From Bryobacterales bacterium (lineage in GTDB: Bacteria > Acidobacteriota > Terriglobia > Bryobacterales > UBA6623), in assembly GCA_022823865.1 (NCBI GenBank), contig JAJEHF010000060.1:1-50720 (forward strand): 50,720 bases of DNA, written 5' to 3'. A program made the translations under genes and the position numbers. How positions within the stretch are numbered: the stretch's first letter is position 1; each line of letters starts with the position of its first letter. Below the pieces are notes generated by a model that saw only the letters and a program-made list of their open reading frames with translations, ran no database searches and was not told the origin of the DNA. Shown here piece after piece: positions 9,366-18,142 of the stretch.

Positions 9366-10829
9366 ATGAAGCCCGTCTTCCCGCTACTTCGAGCCGGACC
9401 AGCAGCAGCCTCGGCAATCTTGGCGCTCGCCGCCGTCGGGTGCACAGCCCCCGAGCAGCCCGCCCCTGCCCGTCCCAACTTCGTCTTGGTCATGGCCGAC
9501 GACATGGGCTGGGGCCAGACCGGCTACTACAGCCACCCCGTTCTGAAGACGCCACAGCTTGACGCGATGGCTGCGGCCGGATTGCGATTCGACCGGTTCT
9601 ACGCCGGGGCGCCGAACTGCTCGCCCACGCGCGCCACCGTGATGACCGGCAGGACGAATGACCGCACGGGTGTCGAGGACCATGGCTACGCGCTGCGGCG
9701 GCCGGAGCGGACGATCGCCCGCGCCTTGGACGAAGCAGGCTATTCCACCGGGCACTTCGGCAAGTGGCACCTCAACGGGCTGCGCGGCCCGGGCGTGCCG
9801 ATCCTGGCAGAGGACGCCCACAGTCCCGGCGTGTTTGGATTCGATAGGTGGCTGTCTGTGACGAACTTCTTCGAGCGCGACCCGCTGATGAGCCGCGACG
9901 GCCTGTTCGTGCAGCACGAAGGAGATTCGTCCGAGGTGATCGTCGCTGAAGCGCTGCGCTTCATGCGACGGCAGGCCGAGCAATCCAACCCGTTCTTCGT
10001 GGTGATCTGGTACGGCACGCCCCACTCCCCGTGGATCGCTTCCGAGGAGGACCGGGCCGCTTTCGCCAGCTTGGACGAAAATTCGCAGCATCACTACGGC
10101 GAGTTGGCCGCAATGGACCGCAGCATCGGAACGCTGCGCGCCGGCTTGCGGGAGTTGCAGGTCGAGCGCAACACGGTGCTTTGGTTCACCAGCGACAACG
10201 GCGGCCTGCCTCGGATCGAGCCGGAGACGGTCGGGGGCTTGCGGGGATTCAAGGGCAGCCTGTACGAAGGCGGCATCCGAGTGCCTGCGGTCATCGAGTG
10301 GCCGGACGGCATCCGGCAAGCCCGCGTCACCGAGTTCCCGGCGGCGACGATGGATGTCTTCCCCACGATCTCGGCCATTGCCGGCCTGCCCCCGGAAGCG
10401 GCGCTGCAGCCCCAAGACGGCATCGACTTGCAGCCGCTGTTCGGGGGCGAGCCGGGACAGCGAGAGCAGCCGATCGGATTCCGTCACACCGGGCGGATCG
10501 CTTTGATCGACAACGACCTCAAGATCGTCAGAAACGACCGGGACAACGACGGGTACGAGGTCTTCGACTTGGCCGCCGACCCGAACGAGACCACGGACAT
10601 CTCGGCGGAGCGGCCTGACGAGACAGCCCGGCTGCGCGAAGCCGTGGAAGCTTGGAACGCATCCGTTGAAGCCAGCGCCAACGGCGCGGATTATCCCGAC
10701 GGGGACTTCGACAGCAAGGAGTCGGAACCTCGCTGGTGGATGACGCAGGACGGGTACGCTCCGTATATCGACGAGTGGCGAGGCCGGCCCGAATACGTGC
10801 GCTACATCGAGCGCGAGCTCGGGCCATGA
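9366..10829 (+). CDS. sulfatase 1, predicted lipoprotein
   Basis: 487 aa, type I formylglycine-dependent sulfatase. A lipoprotein signal ends at Cys26 (LAAVGC). Metal-binding Asp45-Asp46 are in FVLVMADDMGWG. The sulfatase signature CSPTRA puts the formylglycine precursor Cys at residue 85. GYSTGHFGKWHLNG and WFTSDNGG supply further active-site residues. The enzyme hydrolyses sulfate esters, probably on carbohydrates at the cell surface; the substrate cannot be read from sequence. The frame is open back to 8763, but that stretch lies opposite the NHL gene, and ATG 9366 gives a clean lipoprotein signal. A maturase (FGE or anSME) is not encoded in this window. Confidence 0.93.
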   Translation: MKPVFPLLRAGPAAASAILALAAVGCTAPEQPAPARPNFVLVMADDMGWGQTGYYSHPVLKTPQLDAMAAAGLRFDRFYAGAPNCSPTRATVMTGRTNDRTGVEDHGYALRRPERTIARALDEAGYSTGHFGKWHLNGLRGPGVPILAEDAHSPGVFGFDRWLSVTNFFERDPLMSRDGLFVQHEGDSSEVIVAEALRFMRRQAEQSNPFFVVIWYGTPHSPWIASEEDRAAFASLDENSQHHYGELAAMDRSIGTLRAGLRELQVERNTVLWFTSDNGGLPRIEPETVGGLRGFKGSLYEGGIRVPAVIEWPDGIRQARVTEFPAATMDVFPTISAIAGLPPEAALQPQDGIDLQPLFGGEPGQREQPIGFRHTGRIALIDNDLKIVRNDRDNDGYEVFDLAADPNETTDISAERPDETARLREAVEAWNASVEASANGADYPDGDFDSKESEPRWWMTQDGYAPYIDEWRGRPEYVRYIERELGP

Positions 10830-10838
10830 AGCTAGCGG

Positions 10839-10871
10839 GCCCGTCGCGAACGGGCGACGGCGTTCGCGCCG
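10839..10871 (+). terminator. two small hairpins after sulfatase 1, possible terminator
   Basis: A 6-bp stem (10839-10844 with 10850-10855, loop of 5) is followed by a 5-bp stem closed by TTCG (10858-10862 with 10867-10871). No T-run follows, so intrinsic termination is uncertain. Confidence 0.3.
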
Positions 10872-10916
10872 GTTGACAGAGCAGTCGCCTGCGATCTGCG
10901 CGGAGAGGGAGCACCG

Positions 10917-11357
10917 ATGCGAAGCCGTCGGAACACTGTGATCGCTTGCCTCGGCGGAGTTGGCGCCGCGCTTCTGGTCGTAGGTGTCGTGAGCGGAACC
11001 CTCATTCGCCACCTCGTCCAGATCGTGCCGGTAGTTGCCGCGCTCGCCGTCGTGAGGGCACGCCCCGCGTGGGGACCGCACGCTGCGCTGCCGGTTTTCG
11101 CCTGGTGGCTGCTCATGATGGTGCTGGTCTGGCTGTATCTCGCGGGGGTGCCGATGTTCTTCGACGGGGACTTCACGCTAACCGAAATCGTGCTGACTGG
11201 CCTGACCGCGCTGTTCTGCGCGCTGGGCCTGCTTGCCTGCGTGCGCATGGAATCGACGACGAGCATTGCGAGTCGACTGCTGGCGGTCGCCGCCTTCGGC
11301 ACTTTCCAGTTCGCCATGATGTGGGTGAGTTTTCTGCGACCGTTCGTCAACCGGTGA
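10917..11357 (+). CDS. small integral membrane protein, unknown function
   Basis: 146 aa with four hydrophobic segments (about residues 8-30, 31-47, 55-80 and 86-107) and a fifth weaker one near the C-terminus. The N-terminus is positively charged (MRSRR). I recognise no family. It sits 87 bp after sulfatase 1 and 85 bp before the IolE-like gene on the same strand. A GGAGAG-type ribosome binding site lies close upstream of the ATG, which supports it being a real gene. No catalytic or binding motif is visible. Confidence 0.65.
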   Translation: MRSRRNTVIACLGGVGAALLVVGVVSGTLIRHLVQIVPVVAALAVVRARPAWGPHAALPVFAWWLLMMVLVWLYLAGVPMFFDGDFTLTEIVLTGLTALFCALGLLACVRMESTTSIASRLLAVAAFGTFQFAMMWVSFLRPFVNR

Positions 11358-11411
11358 CCTCGCACGCGAGGGCTCGCTAAGACCACTTCCTGCGCTGCGC
11401 CGCGAGACGAG

Positions 11412-11440
11412 CTTGTAAACCGTATTACCCTCGGTACAAG
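11412..11440 (+). promoter_or_regulatory. inverted repeat directly in front of the iolE-like start codon
   Basis: CTTGTA (11412-11417) and TACAAG (11435-11440) form an inverted repeat, extended inward by CCG/CGG with a 2-nt bulge. It ends two bases before the ATG at 11443 and covers the place where a Shine-Dalgarno sequence would be, and none is visible. It could be an operator or an RNA hairpin affecting translation. Confidence 0.35.
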
Positions 11441-11442
11441 CC

Positions 11443-12357
11443 ATGTCCATTGCAATCGGCAACGCGCCCTGCTCGTGGGGAGTCGAATTTCCCGACGCGC
11501 CGTCGAATCCGCCCTGGCAGCAGGTGCTCGACGAAGCCAGCCAAGCCGGGTATTCCGGCATCGAACTCGGGCCGGTCGGCTATGTTCCCGAAGACCCGTC
11601 CCTGCTGGCGGACAATCTGGCCGACCGCGGTCTCGTGCTGACGGCCGGAGTGGTGTTCCGCCCGTTCCACCAAGCCGACGCCTGGGAGGAAGTGCAGGAG
11701 GCGGCCCGTCGCACGTGCCGCATGCTCGAGCCTTTGGGCGCCGAGCAGGTGGTCTTCATCGACAGCCTGTCGCCGGTGCGCTCGAACTACGCGGGCGATT
11801 CCGCCCGGGCGCCGCGCCTCGACCCAGTCGAACTCTCGGGCCTGCACGAGCGCATCCGCACGTCGGCCCGCATCGTCCGCGAGGAATACGGCTTGACCGC
11901 GTGCATGCATGCGCACGCGGGAGGCTGCGTGGAATTCGCGGACGAGTTGGAGCAGGTGATGGACTCGATCGACGAGGGGCTGCTCGGCCTGTGCCTCGAT
12001 ACGGGCCACTCGCTCTATGCCGGTTTCGACCCCATCGCAACGTTCCGGCGCTATGCCTCGAGGACGACGTACGTCCATATCAAGGATCTCGACAGCGGCA
12101 TTCTCCGGCAGAGTGTGGAGCAGCGCATCGGCTTCTACGAGGCCTGCAACCGCGGCGTGTTCTGCCAGCTAGGCCAAGGCGACGTGGACTTCGCCGCACT
12201 CAAGCTCGCCTTGGAAGAGGCCGGCTACGAAGGATGGGGCACGGTCGAGCAAGACCGCGGCCCTGACACGAAGACCTCCGCGCTCGAGGATGCCCAGGCC
12301 AACATCGCGTTCCTGCGGTCCGTCAAGCTAGCCGCCGAGCCGGCCTCACTGGGCTAG
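11443..12357 (+). CDS. iolE: IolE-like TIM-barrel protein (2-keto-myo-inositol dehydratase / sugar isomerase family)
   Basis: 304 aa, AP-endonuclease-2-type TIM barrel (sugar phosphate isomerase/epimerase superfamily). The opening IAIGNAPCSWGVEFP and the HAHAGGCVEF, LCLDTGHSLYAG, YVHIKDLD and LGQGDVDFAAL motifs are those of inosose dehydratase IolE, which removes water from 2-keto-myo-inositol to give the diketone that IolD cleaves. The His and Glu/Asp residues in these motifs are the expected metal ligands. IolD is encoded 1.7 kb away on the other strand, supporting an inositol-type pathway. Other cyclic sugars remain possible because the superfamily is broad. The last 12 bp overlap the end of the convergent symporter gene. 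Confidence 0.8.
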   Translation: MSIAIGNAPCSWGVEFPDAPSNPPWQQVLDEASQAGYSGIELGPVGYVPEDPSLLADNLADRGLVLTAGVVFRPFHQADAWEEVQEAARRTCRMLEPLGAEQVVFIDSLSPVRSNYAGDSARAPRLDPVELSGLHERIRTSARIVREEYGLTACMHAHAGGCVEFADELEQVMDSIDEGLLGLCLDTGHSLYAGFDPIATFRRYASRTTYVHIKDLDSGILRQSVEQRIGFYEACNRGVFCQLGQGDVDFAALKLALEEAGYEGWGTVEQDRGPDTKTSALEDAQANIAFLRSVKLAAEPASLG

Positions 12358-13968
12358 CAGGACATAGCACGCGATCGTAGCGAAGCAAACGAACCCGCCC
12401 ATTGCCTTGGCGTGCTTCCAAGGCGTCATGTCGACACGGGCCACCTCTGGATCTTGGTGGCGGCCCTGCGCCGGCCAGAATCGGCTGGCGGCGAGCATGA
12501 AGGCAACGACGATGACGAAGACAAGGCCGAGGAAGTGGAGGAAGTGGATCTCGTCGGCGGTGCCGAACAGGCCCTGCAGGAACGCTTGGACCGGACCGTC
12601 GAACGTGAACACGAGCAGGAAGAACAGCACCGGGCCGCCCACTAGGCTGGCCTTGGCCGAAAGCGCGGAAACCTTGGGGAGCAGCATCCCTAGCAGGATG
12701 ACCGCCAGCATGGGGCCGAAGACGGTCGCGTTGATCCGCTGGAGGTAGTTGTACAGGCTGCCGGAAGTGTCGAGCATTGGCGCGATGAGCATGGCGCCTA
12801 TGGCCAGCACGACGCTGCACGTGCGCCCGGCCACCACGAACTCGCGCTGCGATGCGTCCGGACGGATGACCGCGCCGTAGATATCGCGGCAGAACAGCGT
12901 TGCCGACGAGTTCAGGACGCTGTTGAAGGTGCTTAGCACCGCACCGACCATCACGGCGGCGAAAAACCCTCCCAGCCAGTCTGGCAGGACCGCCTTGACC
13001 AGCGTCGGGTACGCCAGCATGTAGTCCTCCGGGCCCAGCGTGTCCTTGAACATGTGATAGGCGATCACGCCGGGCAGCACGATCACCAGCGGGCCGAGCA
13101 GCTTGAAGCTGGCCGCGATCAGCATGCCCTTCTGGCCTTCCTTGAGGTTCTTCGCGCCGAGGCCGCGCTGAAGGATCTGCTGGCCGGCGCACCAGAAGAA
13201 GATCTGGTTGACGACCATGCCCGTGAACAGGACGCCGAACGGCAGGAAAGAGCCCGGCTCGTTGCCAGTGATGTCGAACTTCGGCCGCTCCGCCTCGTAG
13301 ACCGTGGCTAGGCCGGTCATAGGGTTCCCGTCGCCGACCTGGATCAGCGCCAGCAACGGGACCAACAGGCCCGCGATCAAGAAGCCGACCCCGTTGACGG
13401 TGTCGGATATGGCAACCGCCTTGAGGCCTCCGAAGATCGCATAAAGCGACCCGAGCGTGCCCACGCCCCAAACCACGAGCCAGGTGACCTGTGTCTGGCT
13501 GAGCCCGAAGACCTCCTGCAGGCCGAACAGGCTGTCGATGCCGCTGGCCCCGAACAGCAGCACGACCGGCAGGATCGCCAGCACGTACGAGAACAGGAAC
13601 AGGGATGCCGCGATGACCCCGGTGCCCCGGTCGTAGCGCGAAGCGAGGTACTCGGGGATGGTGGACAGCCCCATGCGCAGAAAGCGCGGCAGGAAGTACA
13701 GGGCCGTGCCCACCATTGCCAGGGCTGCCGTGGTCTCCCACGCCGTGACCGCGATGGTGTGGTTGAAGGCATCGCCGTTGAGGCCGATCAGATGCTCGGT
13801 GGACAGGTTGGTCAGCATCAGCGACCCGGCGATGACCCACGCGGTCAGGCTGCGCCCGCCCAGGAAGTACGCATCCCAGGTGGTCATGCGGTCGCGCCGC
13901 GTCCGGGCGTAGGAGATCGCCGCGACCAGCAGCGTGAATCCCAAGAAGGAGGTGACCGTTACCAACAC
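12346..13968 (-). CDS. sodium:solute symporter (SSS/SLC5 family)
   Basis: 540 aa, about a dozen membrane segments along the whole length. SSS family features include TTWDAYFLGGRSLTAWVIAGSL, TNLSTEHLIGLNGDAF, LPRFLRMGLSTIPEYLASRYD, and the conserved loop AVMVGAVLSTFNSVLNSSATLF. These importers couple sodium entry to uptake of sugars, inositols or organic acids. Lying between iolE and iolD, this one most plausibly carries a cyclitol or a sugar freed by the nearby sulfatases; the substrate itself is inferred from context only. It starts with GTG. It is oriented like iolD, 54 bp downstream of it, so the two probably share a transcript. Confidence 0.9.
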   Translation of the reverse strand: MLVTVTSFLGFTLLVAAISYARTRRDRMTTWDAYFLGGRSLTAWVIAGSLMLTNLSTEHLIGLNGDAFNHTIAVTAWETTAALAMVGTALYFLPRFLRMGLSTIPEYLASRYDRGTGVIAASLFLFSYVLAILPVVLLFGASGIDSLFGLQEVFGLSQTQVTWLVVWGVGTLGSLYAIFGGLKAVAISDTVNGVGFLIAGLLVPLLALIQVGDGNPMTGLATVYEAERPKFDITGNEPGSFLPFGVLFTGMVVNQIFFWCAGQQILQRGLGAKNLKEGQKGMLIAASFKLLGPLVIVLPGVIAYHMFKDTLGPEDYMLAYPTLVKAVLPDWLGGFFAAVMVGAVLSTFNSVLNSSATLFCRDIYGAVIRPDASQREFVVAGRTCSVVLAIGAMLIAPMLDTSGSLYNYLQRINATVFGPMLAVILLGMLLPKVSALSAKASLVGGPVLFFLLVFTFDGPVQAFLQGLFGTADEIHFLHFLGLVFVIVVAFMLAASRFWPAQGRHQDPEVARVDMTPWKHAKAMGGFVCFATIACYVLLAQ

Positions 13969-14022
13969 CGACAGAAATCCCCGGACTCTAAGAGCTATGG
14001 CGCGAACCCTGCGAAGGGAACG

Positions 14023-15876
14023 CTACAGGTAGTCCCGCTCCTTGCTGCGGCCGGCTAGCCATTGCTCGCGGGCTTCGTCCACGGCGGGAACCTCGGAGAC
14101 CTCGGCGATCGGCACGTCCCACCACGACTCATAGGCGGGCACGCGCACGTTGCGGTCCGTTTGGACCACCACCACGCTGGTGCGGTCATGCCCTGCCATG
14201 GCCTCCAGCGCGTCCTTGAGTTCCTCTCGGGTGTTGGCGCGGCAGGCGACCGCGCCCAGGCTGCGCGCGTTTTCGACGAAGTCCACGCCTACGAGCTGGC
14301 CGCTGAGATCGCCGTTGTTGCGCACGCGGTAGTGCGTGCCGAAGCCCTCGTTGCCGCAGGCCTCGCTCAGGCTGCCAATGCTGGCGAACCCGTGGTTGTC
14401 GACGACCACGATCCGCAGCTGCGCGCCCTCTTGGATCGAGGTGGCGATCTCCTGGGCCATCATCAGGTAGGAGCCGTCGCCGACCAGCACGTATACCTGC
14501 CGGTCGGGCTCTGCCATCTTGATGCCCAAGCCGGCGGCGACCTCGTAGCCCATCGTCGAATAGCCGTACTCCATGTGATAGGTGTTGGGGCTCTTGGTCC
14601 GCCACAGCTTGTGCATGTCGCCCGGCATGCTGCCGGCCGCGCAGACCACCACGTCGCGCTCGCCGGCGATCTCGTTGACCGCCCCGATCACCTCGCCCTG
14701 GCTGGGGGACGAGCCTTGGCCCAGCCCGTAGATGCGATCCACTTCCCGCTCCCAGATTTCGCGGTACTCGCGAATCCGGGCAGCGTGCTCGGCCGGCACC
14801 CTGTAGTCGGAGACCAGAATGGCCAATTCCTCGAGGGCGCACTTCGCGTCGGCCACCAGCGGGAGGGCGGCGTGCTTGAAAGCGTCGAATTCGGCCACGT
14901 TGATATTCAGGAAGCGCACCTCGGGATTTTGGAAGGCCGTCTTGGACGCGCTCGTGAAATCGGTGTAGCGGGTTCCGATGCCGATGACCAAGTCGGCTTC
15001 GCGAGCCAGGACGTTTGCGCCGGGCGTCCCGCTCACGCCCATCGCGCCAAGGGCCTGCCCGTGGTCGAAGCGCAGCGCCCCCTTGCCCGCCTGGGTCTCG
15101 GCCACGGGTATCCCGGTGGCCGCCGCGAAGTCTGCCAATGTCGCACAGGCCTCGCTGTACAGCACGCCGCCGCCGGCGATGATCAGCGGTGCTTTCGCAG
15201 CGCGAATCCAGCGCGCGGCCTCGTCCATCAGCTTGGCGTCGCCGCGCTGCCTGGAGATCTGCCAGACCCGCTCGCGAAACAGCGCTTCGGGGTAATCGAA
15301 GGCCTCGGCCTGCACATCCTGGGGCATGCCGAGAGTGACCGCGCCGGTCTCTGCGGGGGAGGTCAGCACGCGCATCGCCTCCGGCAGCGCCGTCACGATC
15401 TGCTCGGGCCGCTGGATGCGGTCCCAATAGCGCGACACGGGGCGGAAACAGTCATTCACCGACACGTCCTGGGTCTGCGTCGACTCGACCTGCTGGAGGA
15501 CCGGGGCGACGTTGCGCCGGGCGAAGATGTCACCCGGCAAGAGCAGCACTGGCAGCCGGTTGACCGTGGCGGCGGCAGCGCCGGTGACCATGTTGGTGGC
15601 GCCCGGTCCGATCGATGTGGTGCAAGCCAGGGCGCGCAGGCGGTTGGAGACCTTGGCATAGCCCGCGGCCGTGTGCACCATCGCCTGTTCATTGCGGCAC
15701 AGGAAGTACGGGAACGACTTGTCCTGGTGCAGGGCTTGCCCCAGTCCGGCCACGTTGCCGTGGCCGAAGATGCCGAAGCAGCCCCCGAAAAATCGGTGGC
15801 GCCGGCCGTCGCGCTCCACGTACTGCTGCTTGAGAAACTCGATCGTGGCCTGTGCCATCGTCAAGCGTCGCGTCAT
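14023..15876 (-). CDS. iolD: IolD: 3D-(3,5/4)-trihydroxycyclohexane-1,2-dione hydrolase, ThDP-dependent
   Basis: 617 aa. The N-terminus TRRLTMAQATIEFLKQQYVE is diagnostic for IolD. The thiamine-diphosphate fold is complete: the activating Glu in FLCRNEQAMVHTAAGYAK, a middle domain around LIIAGGGVLYSEA, and the cofactor site GDGSYLMM followed by VVVDNHGFASIGSL. IolD opens the ring of the IolE product to 5-deoxy-glucuronate during myo-inositol breakdown in the cytoplasm. ATG 15876 is preferred because GAGGAGAGG stands just upstream; the frame extends to 15909. The symporter gene follows. Other inositol genes (iolB, iolC, iolG, iolJ) are not in the window, so the pathway must be completed elsewhere or serve a related cyclitol. 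Confidence 0.93.
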   Translation of the reverse strand: MTRRLTMAQATIEFLKQQYVERDGRRHRFFGGCFGIFGHGNVAGLGQALHQDKSFPYFLCRNEQAMVHTAAGYAKVSNRLRALACTTSIGPGATNMVTGAAAATVNRLPVLLLPGDIFARRNVAPVLQQVESTQTQDVSVNDCFRPVSRYWDRIQRPEQIVTALPEAMRVLTSPAETGAVTLGMPQDVQAEAFDYPEALFRERVWQISRQRGDAKLMDEAARWIRAAKAPLIIAGGGVLYSEACATLADFAAATGIPVAETQAGKGALRFDHGQALGAMGVSGTPGANVLAREADLVIGIGTRYTDFTSASKTAFQNPEVRFLNINVAEFDAFKHAALPLVADAKCALEELAILVSDYRVPAEHAARIREYREIWEREVDRIYGLGQGSSPSQGEVIGAVNEIAGERDVVVCAAGSMPGDMHKLWRTKSPNTYHMEYGYSTMGYEVAAGLGIKMAEPDRQVYVLVGDGSYLMMAQEIATSIQEGAQLRIVVVDNHGFASIGSLSEACGNEGFGTHYRVRNNGDLSGQLVGVDFVENARSLGAVACRANTREELKDALEAMAGHDRTSVVVVQTDRNVRVPAYESWWDVPIAEVSEVPAVDEAREQWLAGRSKERDYL

Positions 15877-15955
15877 TGATCCTCTCCTCGGTCGCGACCG
15901 GCTGGCCATTCGCTCGCGACGGTCGCCTGCATCATCGTACAGCCTCGCCGCGGCG

Positions 15956-17800
15956 CTACTGGTCCGCCAGCTTCTCCAACAACGCCACCCAGTCCTGGCC
16001 GGGATGGCTTGGCGGCGACAGCTGGACCCGGCCGTCGTCTCGCATCAGCATCTCGCCCACCTCGACGGTGGGGCTAGCGCCCGCCTGCAGGTCGCCGCCG
16101 TTGCGCGGGTCGTACCACCGCAGGCGGTACTTGCCCGGGGCGACGTTGATCTGGGTGCGGCCCGAAGCCTCGGGGAGATAGGCGGCGTAGATCTGGCCTT
16201 CCTTGGCAAACACAAAGGCCTTCTCGCCGACCACTAGGTCGTTCGCCGGCCACATCTCCCAAAACGGCAGGTGCTTCTGGAAGAACTCGAGGGCGTAGCG
16301 GGTCTGGTCCCACATCGTGTCCCGGGAACGCCAGTCCTCGCAGTTGAGGTCCATGTGCGCGTACTGATAGCCGAAGTACCACTCCACGCCCGAGCCGCCC
16401 CCCATCAAGTTGCCCCACAAGGCGTGCTTGCGCGGCTTATCGTGCCGGGGGTCGTCGGCATCCGGAACCACTCCCACCGAGGCCGGGGTCTGCTCGTCGT
16501 GAAAGATCGCCCAAGGAACGCCGGCAGCCGCCGAGCGCATGCGCAGCATGACCGCCTCGTGGTTGGAGTCCTCCATGCGGCCCTGGATCGAGGTCGCGGA
16601 GAACAGGCTCGAGCCGATCAGGCTCGTGTAGGTGCGCAGGCTGCGCGTGTTGTGCGTATGGACCGTGATGGCGTGGTTGTTGGGGTCGACGCTGCGGATG
16701 TAGCCGGCGATCGCCAGACGGTCGCGGTGGGGCGTGTCGTTCTCTTCGCCAAGGTTCCAGACGATGGCGAGATGGTGGCCGAAACGCGCCGCCAGTTCCC
16801 TCAAGTAGAGCTTGCGAATGTCGTGCAAGGCAGGGCTGCCGCCCAATTCCTCGTCATTCTCGGTCTCTTGGATGACCAGGTGCATAGCAATGCCCAGTCG
16901 CTCCATGTGGGAAAACACGATGTCCCACTGAGCCAGCTTGGAAACATCCATGCGATCCCGGACATCCGGAGCCGTCCAGATCCATGTGTCCTTGCCATCG
17001 CCGCCGTCGAGGTTGTAGGTCATGAAGTAGACGCTGTTCATGCCCTTGGAGGCGAGATAGTTCAGCGCTCCGATGATGTTCTTGCCCTTGCCCCCCTGCC
17101 AGGTGGGGTCGCCTTGCTTCCAGTCCCGGGCGTGAGGCTCGTAGCGGTGCAAGAAGGAGCCGGTGTCGGTAGAGACGCCGCCGTGGGCCGCTGTGTCGGC
17201 AGTACCGTCGAATTCGAAGTAGCCGAGGAAGTTTTCCGGCGAGTCTGCCCCGCCCTTGAGGAAGCGGTCTCCGTTGCCGAACCTGAGATAGTGCCCGTCC
17301 GAAGGCGTCAGGAATCCCTTGGCGGCGAAGCCCGGAGCGTCCGCTGGCGCGGCGCCCACGGCAATCGCGCCGGAATCTCCGTCGAAGGCGGCCGGCTCCC
17401 CGCTAGCGTCACTGATCGCCACGCCCGGTCCGGATCGAAACTCCGCCCGCCAGACCCACTCTCCGGCCAGAGGAGGGGTGAAGCGGGCCCGCCACTTGTT
17501 GCCGGCGGTGGCCGAAGACTCCGCGGCATCGCCGTCCGCAGCGAAAAATCCCGACACAACGCGGCTCTCCCCGGACGCTTGGTGCGCGAAGGAGACGGTC
17601 AGGCGGTAGTCGAGAAATGGGTTCGGGGTGGCGTCTTCCGAAGAATCCGGGCCATCGAATGTCAGCGTCACGGGCTGCCAGCGCACCGGGTTCTCGGGGG
17701 CGATCTCGACCGCCGCGGCAAGTGTCGCGACGCAGAGCGGCAACACGCTCAAATAGGGAATCAACCGGACAGCGGCGGTTCTAATGCAATGGTTGCGCAT
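15956..17800 (-). CDS. DUF5060 / GH5-like exported glycoside hydrolase
   Basis: 614 aa. A signal peptide (about residues 1-29) precedes a DUF5060 beta-sandwich (PVRWQPVTLTFDGP to AEFRSG), then a TIM-barrel-like region of glycosidase clan A type. The likely acid/base Glu is in AIVWNLGEEN, and IFHDEQTP lies near the second catalytic position. The C-terminus (AFVFAKEGQIYAAYLPEA, GKYRLRWYDPRNG) matches the beta-domain often labelled putative collagen-binding domain. Such proteins are thought to cleave polysaccharides outside the cytoplasm; the substrate is unknown. GGAGGAAACC stands directly before the ATG, a strong ribosome binding site. It is adjacent to iolD and divergent from the Gfo/Idh/MocA gene. 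Confidence 0.85.
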   Translation of the reverse strand: MRNHCIRTAAVRLIPYLSVLPLCVATLAAAVEIAPENPVRWQPVTLTFDGPDSSEDATPNPFLDYRLTVSFAHQASGESRVVSGFFAADGDAAESSATAGNKWRARFTPPLAGEWVWRAEFRSGPGVAISDASGEPAAFDGDSGAIAVGAAPADAPGFAAKGFLTPSDGHYLRFGNGDRFLKGGADSPENFLGYFEFDGTADTAAHGGVSTDTGSFLHRYEPHARDWKQGDPTWQGGKGKNIIGALNYLASKGMNSVYFMTYNLDGGDGKDTWIWTAPDVRDRMDVSKLAQWDIVFSHMERLGIAMHLVIQETENDEELGGSPALHDIRKLYLRELAARFGHHLAIVWNLGEENDTPHRDRLAIAGYIRSVDPNNHAITVHTHNTRSLRTYTSLIGSSLFSATSIQGRMEDSNHEAVMLRMRSAAAGVPWAIFHDEQTPASVGVVPDADDPRHDKPRKHALWGNLMGGGSGVEWYFGYQYAHMDLNCEDWRSRDTMWDQTRYALEFFQKHLPFWEMWPANDLVVGEKAFVFAKEGQIYAAYLPEASGRTQINVAPGKYRLRWYDPRNGGDLQAGASPTVEVGEMLMRDDGRVQLSPPSHPGQDWVALLEKLADQ

Positions 17801-18142
17801 GGTTTCCTCCGAACTGGCCCACCGGCGGCCGCGCTTGACAGGTCACGGGCAGTCAAGTCCGTATTCAACGGTAGCAATAGTCTACCGGCGTGCAGGGTCC
17901 GACCCGCAACGACCAGATACCGTCCCGGCGCACACCGCGATGCTGGTTCTCGCCGCTCTTGTCCGACAGCGCAACGGGTAGCGGCCCGATGGTCTATGGG
18001 GACTCCTTCAATTCACTGGTCGGTGTTGAAGGATAGGCGGCTGCTTGCCGTGAATCAAGAGCGGCCAAGAGAACGCATGCGGCTCATTTTGCTGATAGGT
18101 TAGTGCAATCCAATGACTTTCGCAAAAGCGATGGGAGGCAAA
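17801..18142 (+). other. 342-bp divergent intergenic region
   Basis: This region separates the DUF5060 gene (minus) from the Gfo/Idh/MocA gene (plus) and must contain both promoters. I could not pick out a convincing -35/-10 pair. No coding frame with family similarity was seen. Confidence 0.5.

Noticed and set aside
14062..15879. 605-codon open frame on the plus strand opposite iolD
   Set aside because: Mirror of the GC-rich iolD gene. It shows no domain, signal or ribosome binding site, while iolD is complete on the other strand.
16271..18103. 610-codon open frame on the plus strand opposite the DUF5060 gene
   Set aside because: No motif or export signal fits, and it runs across the intergenic region.
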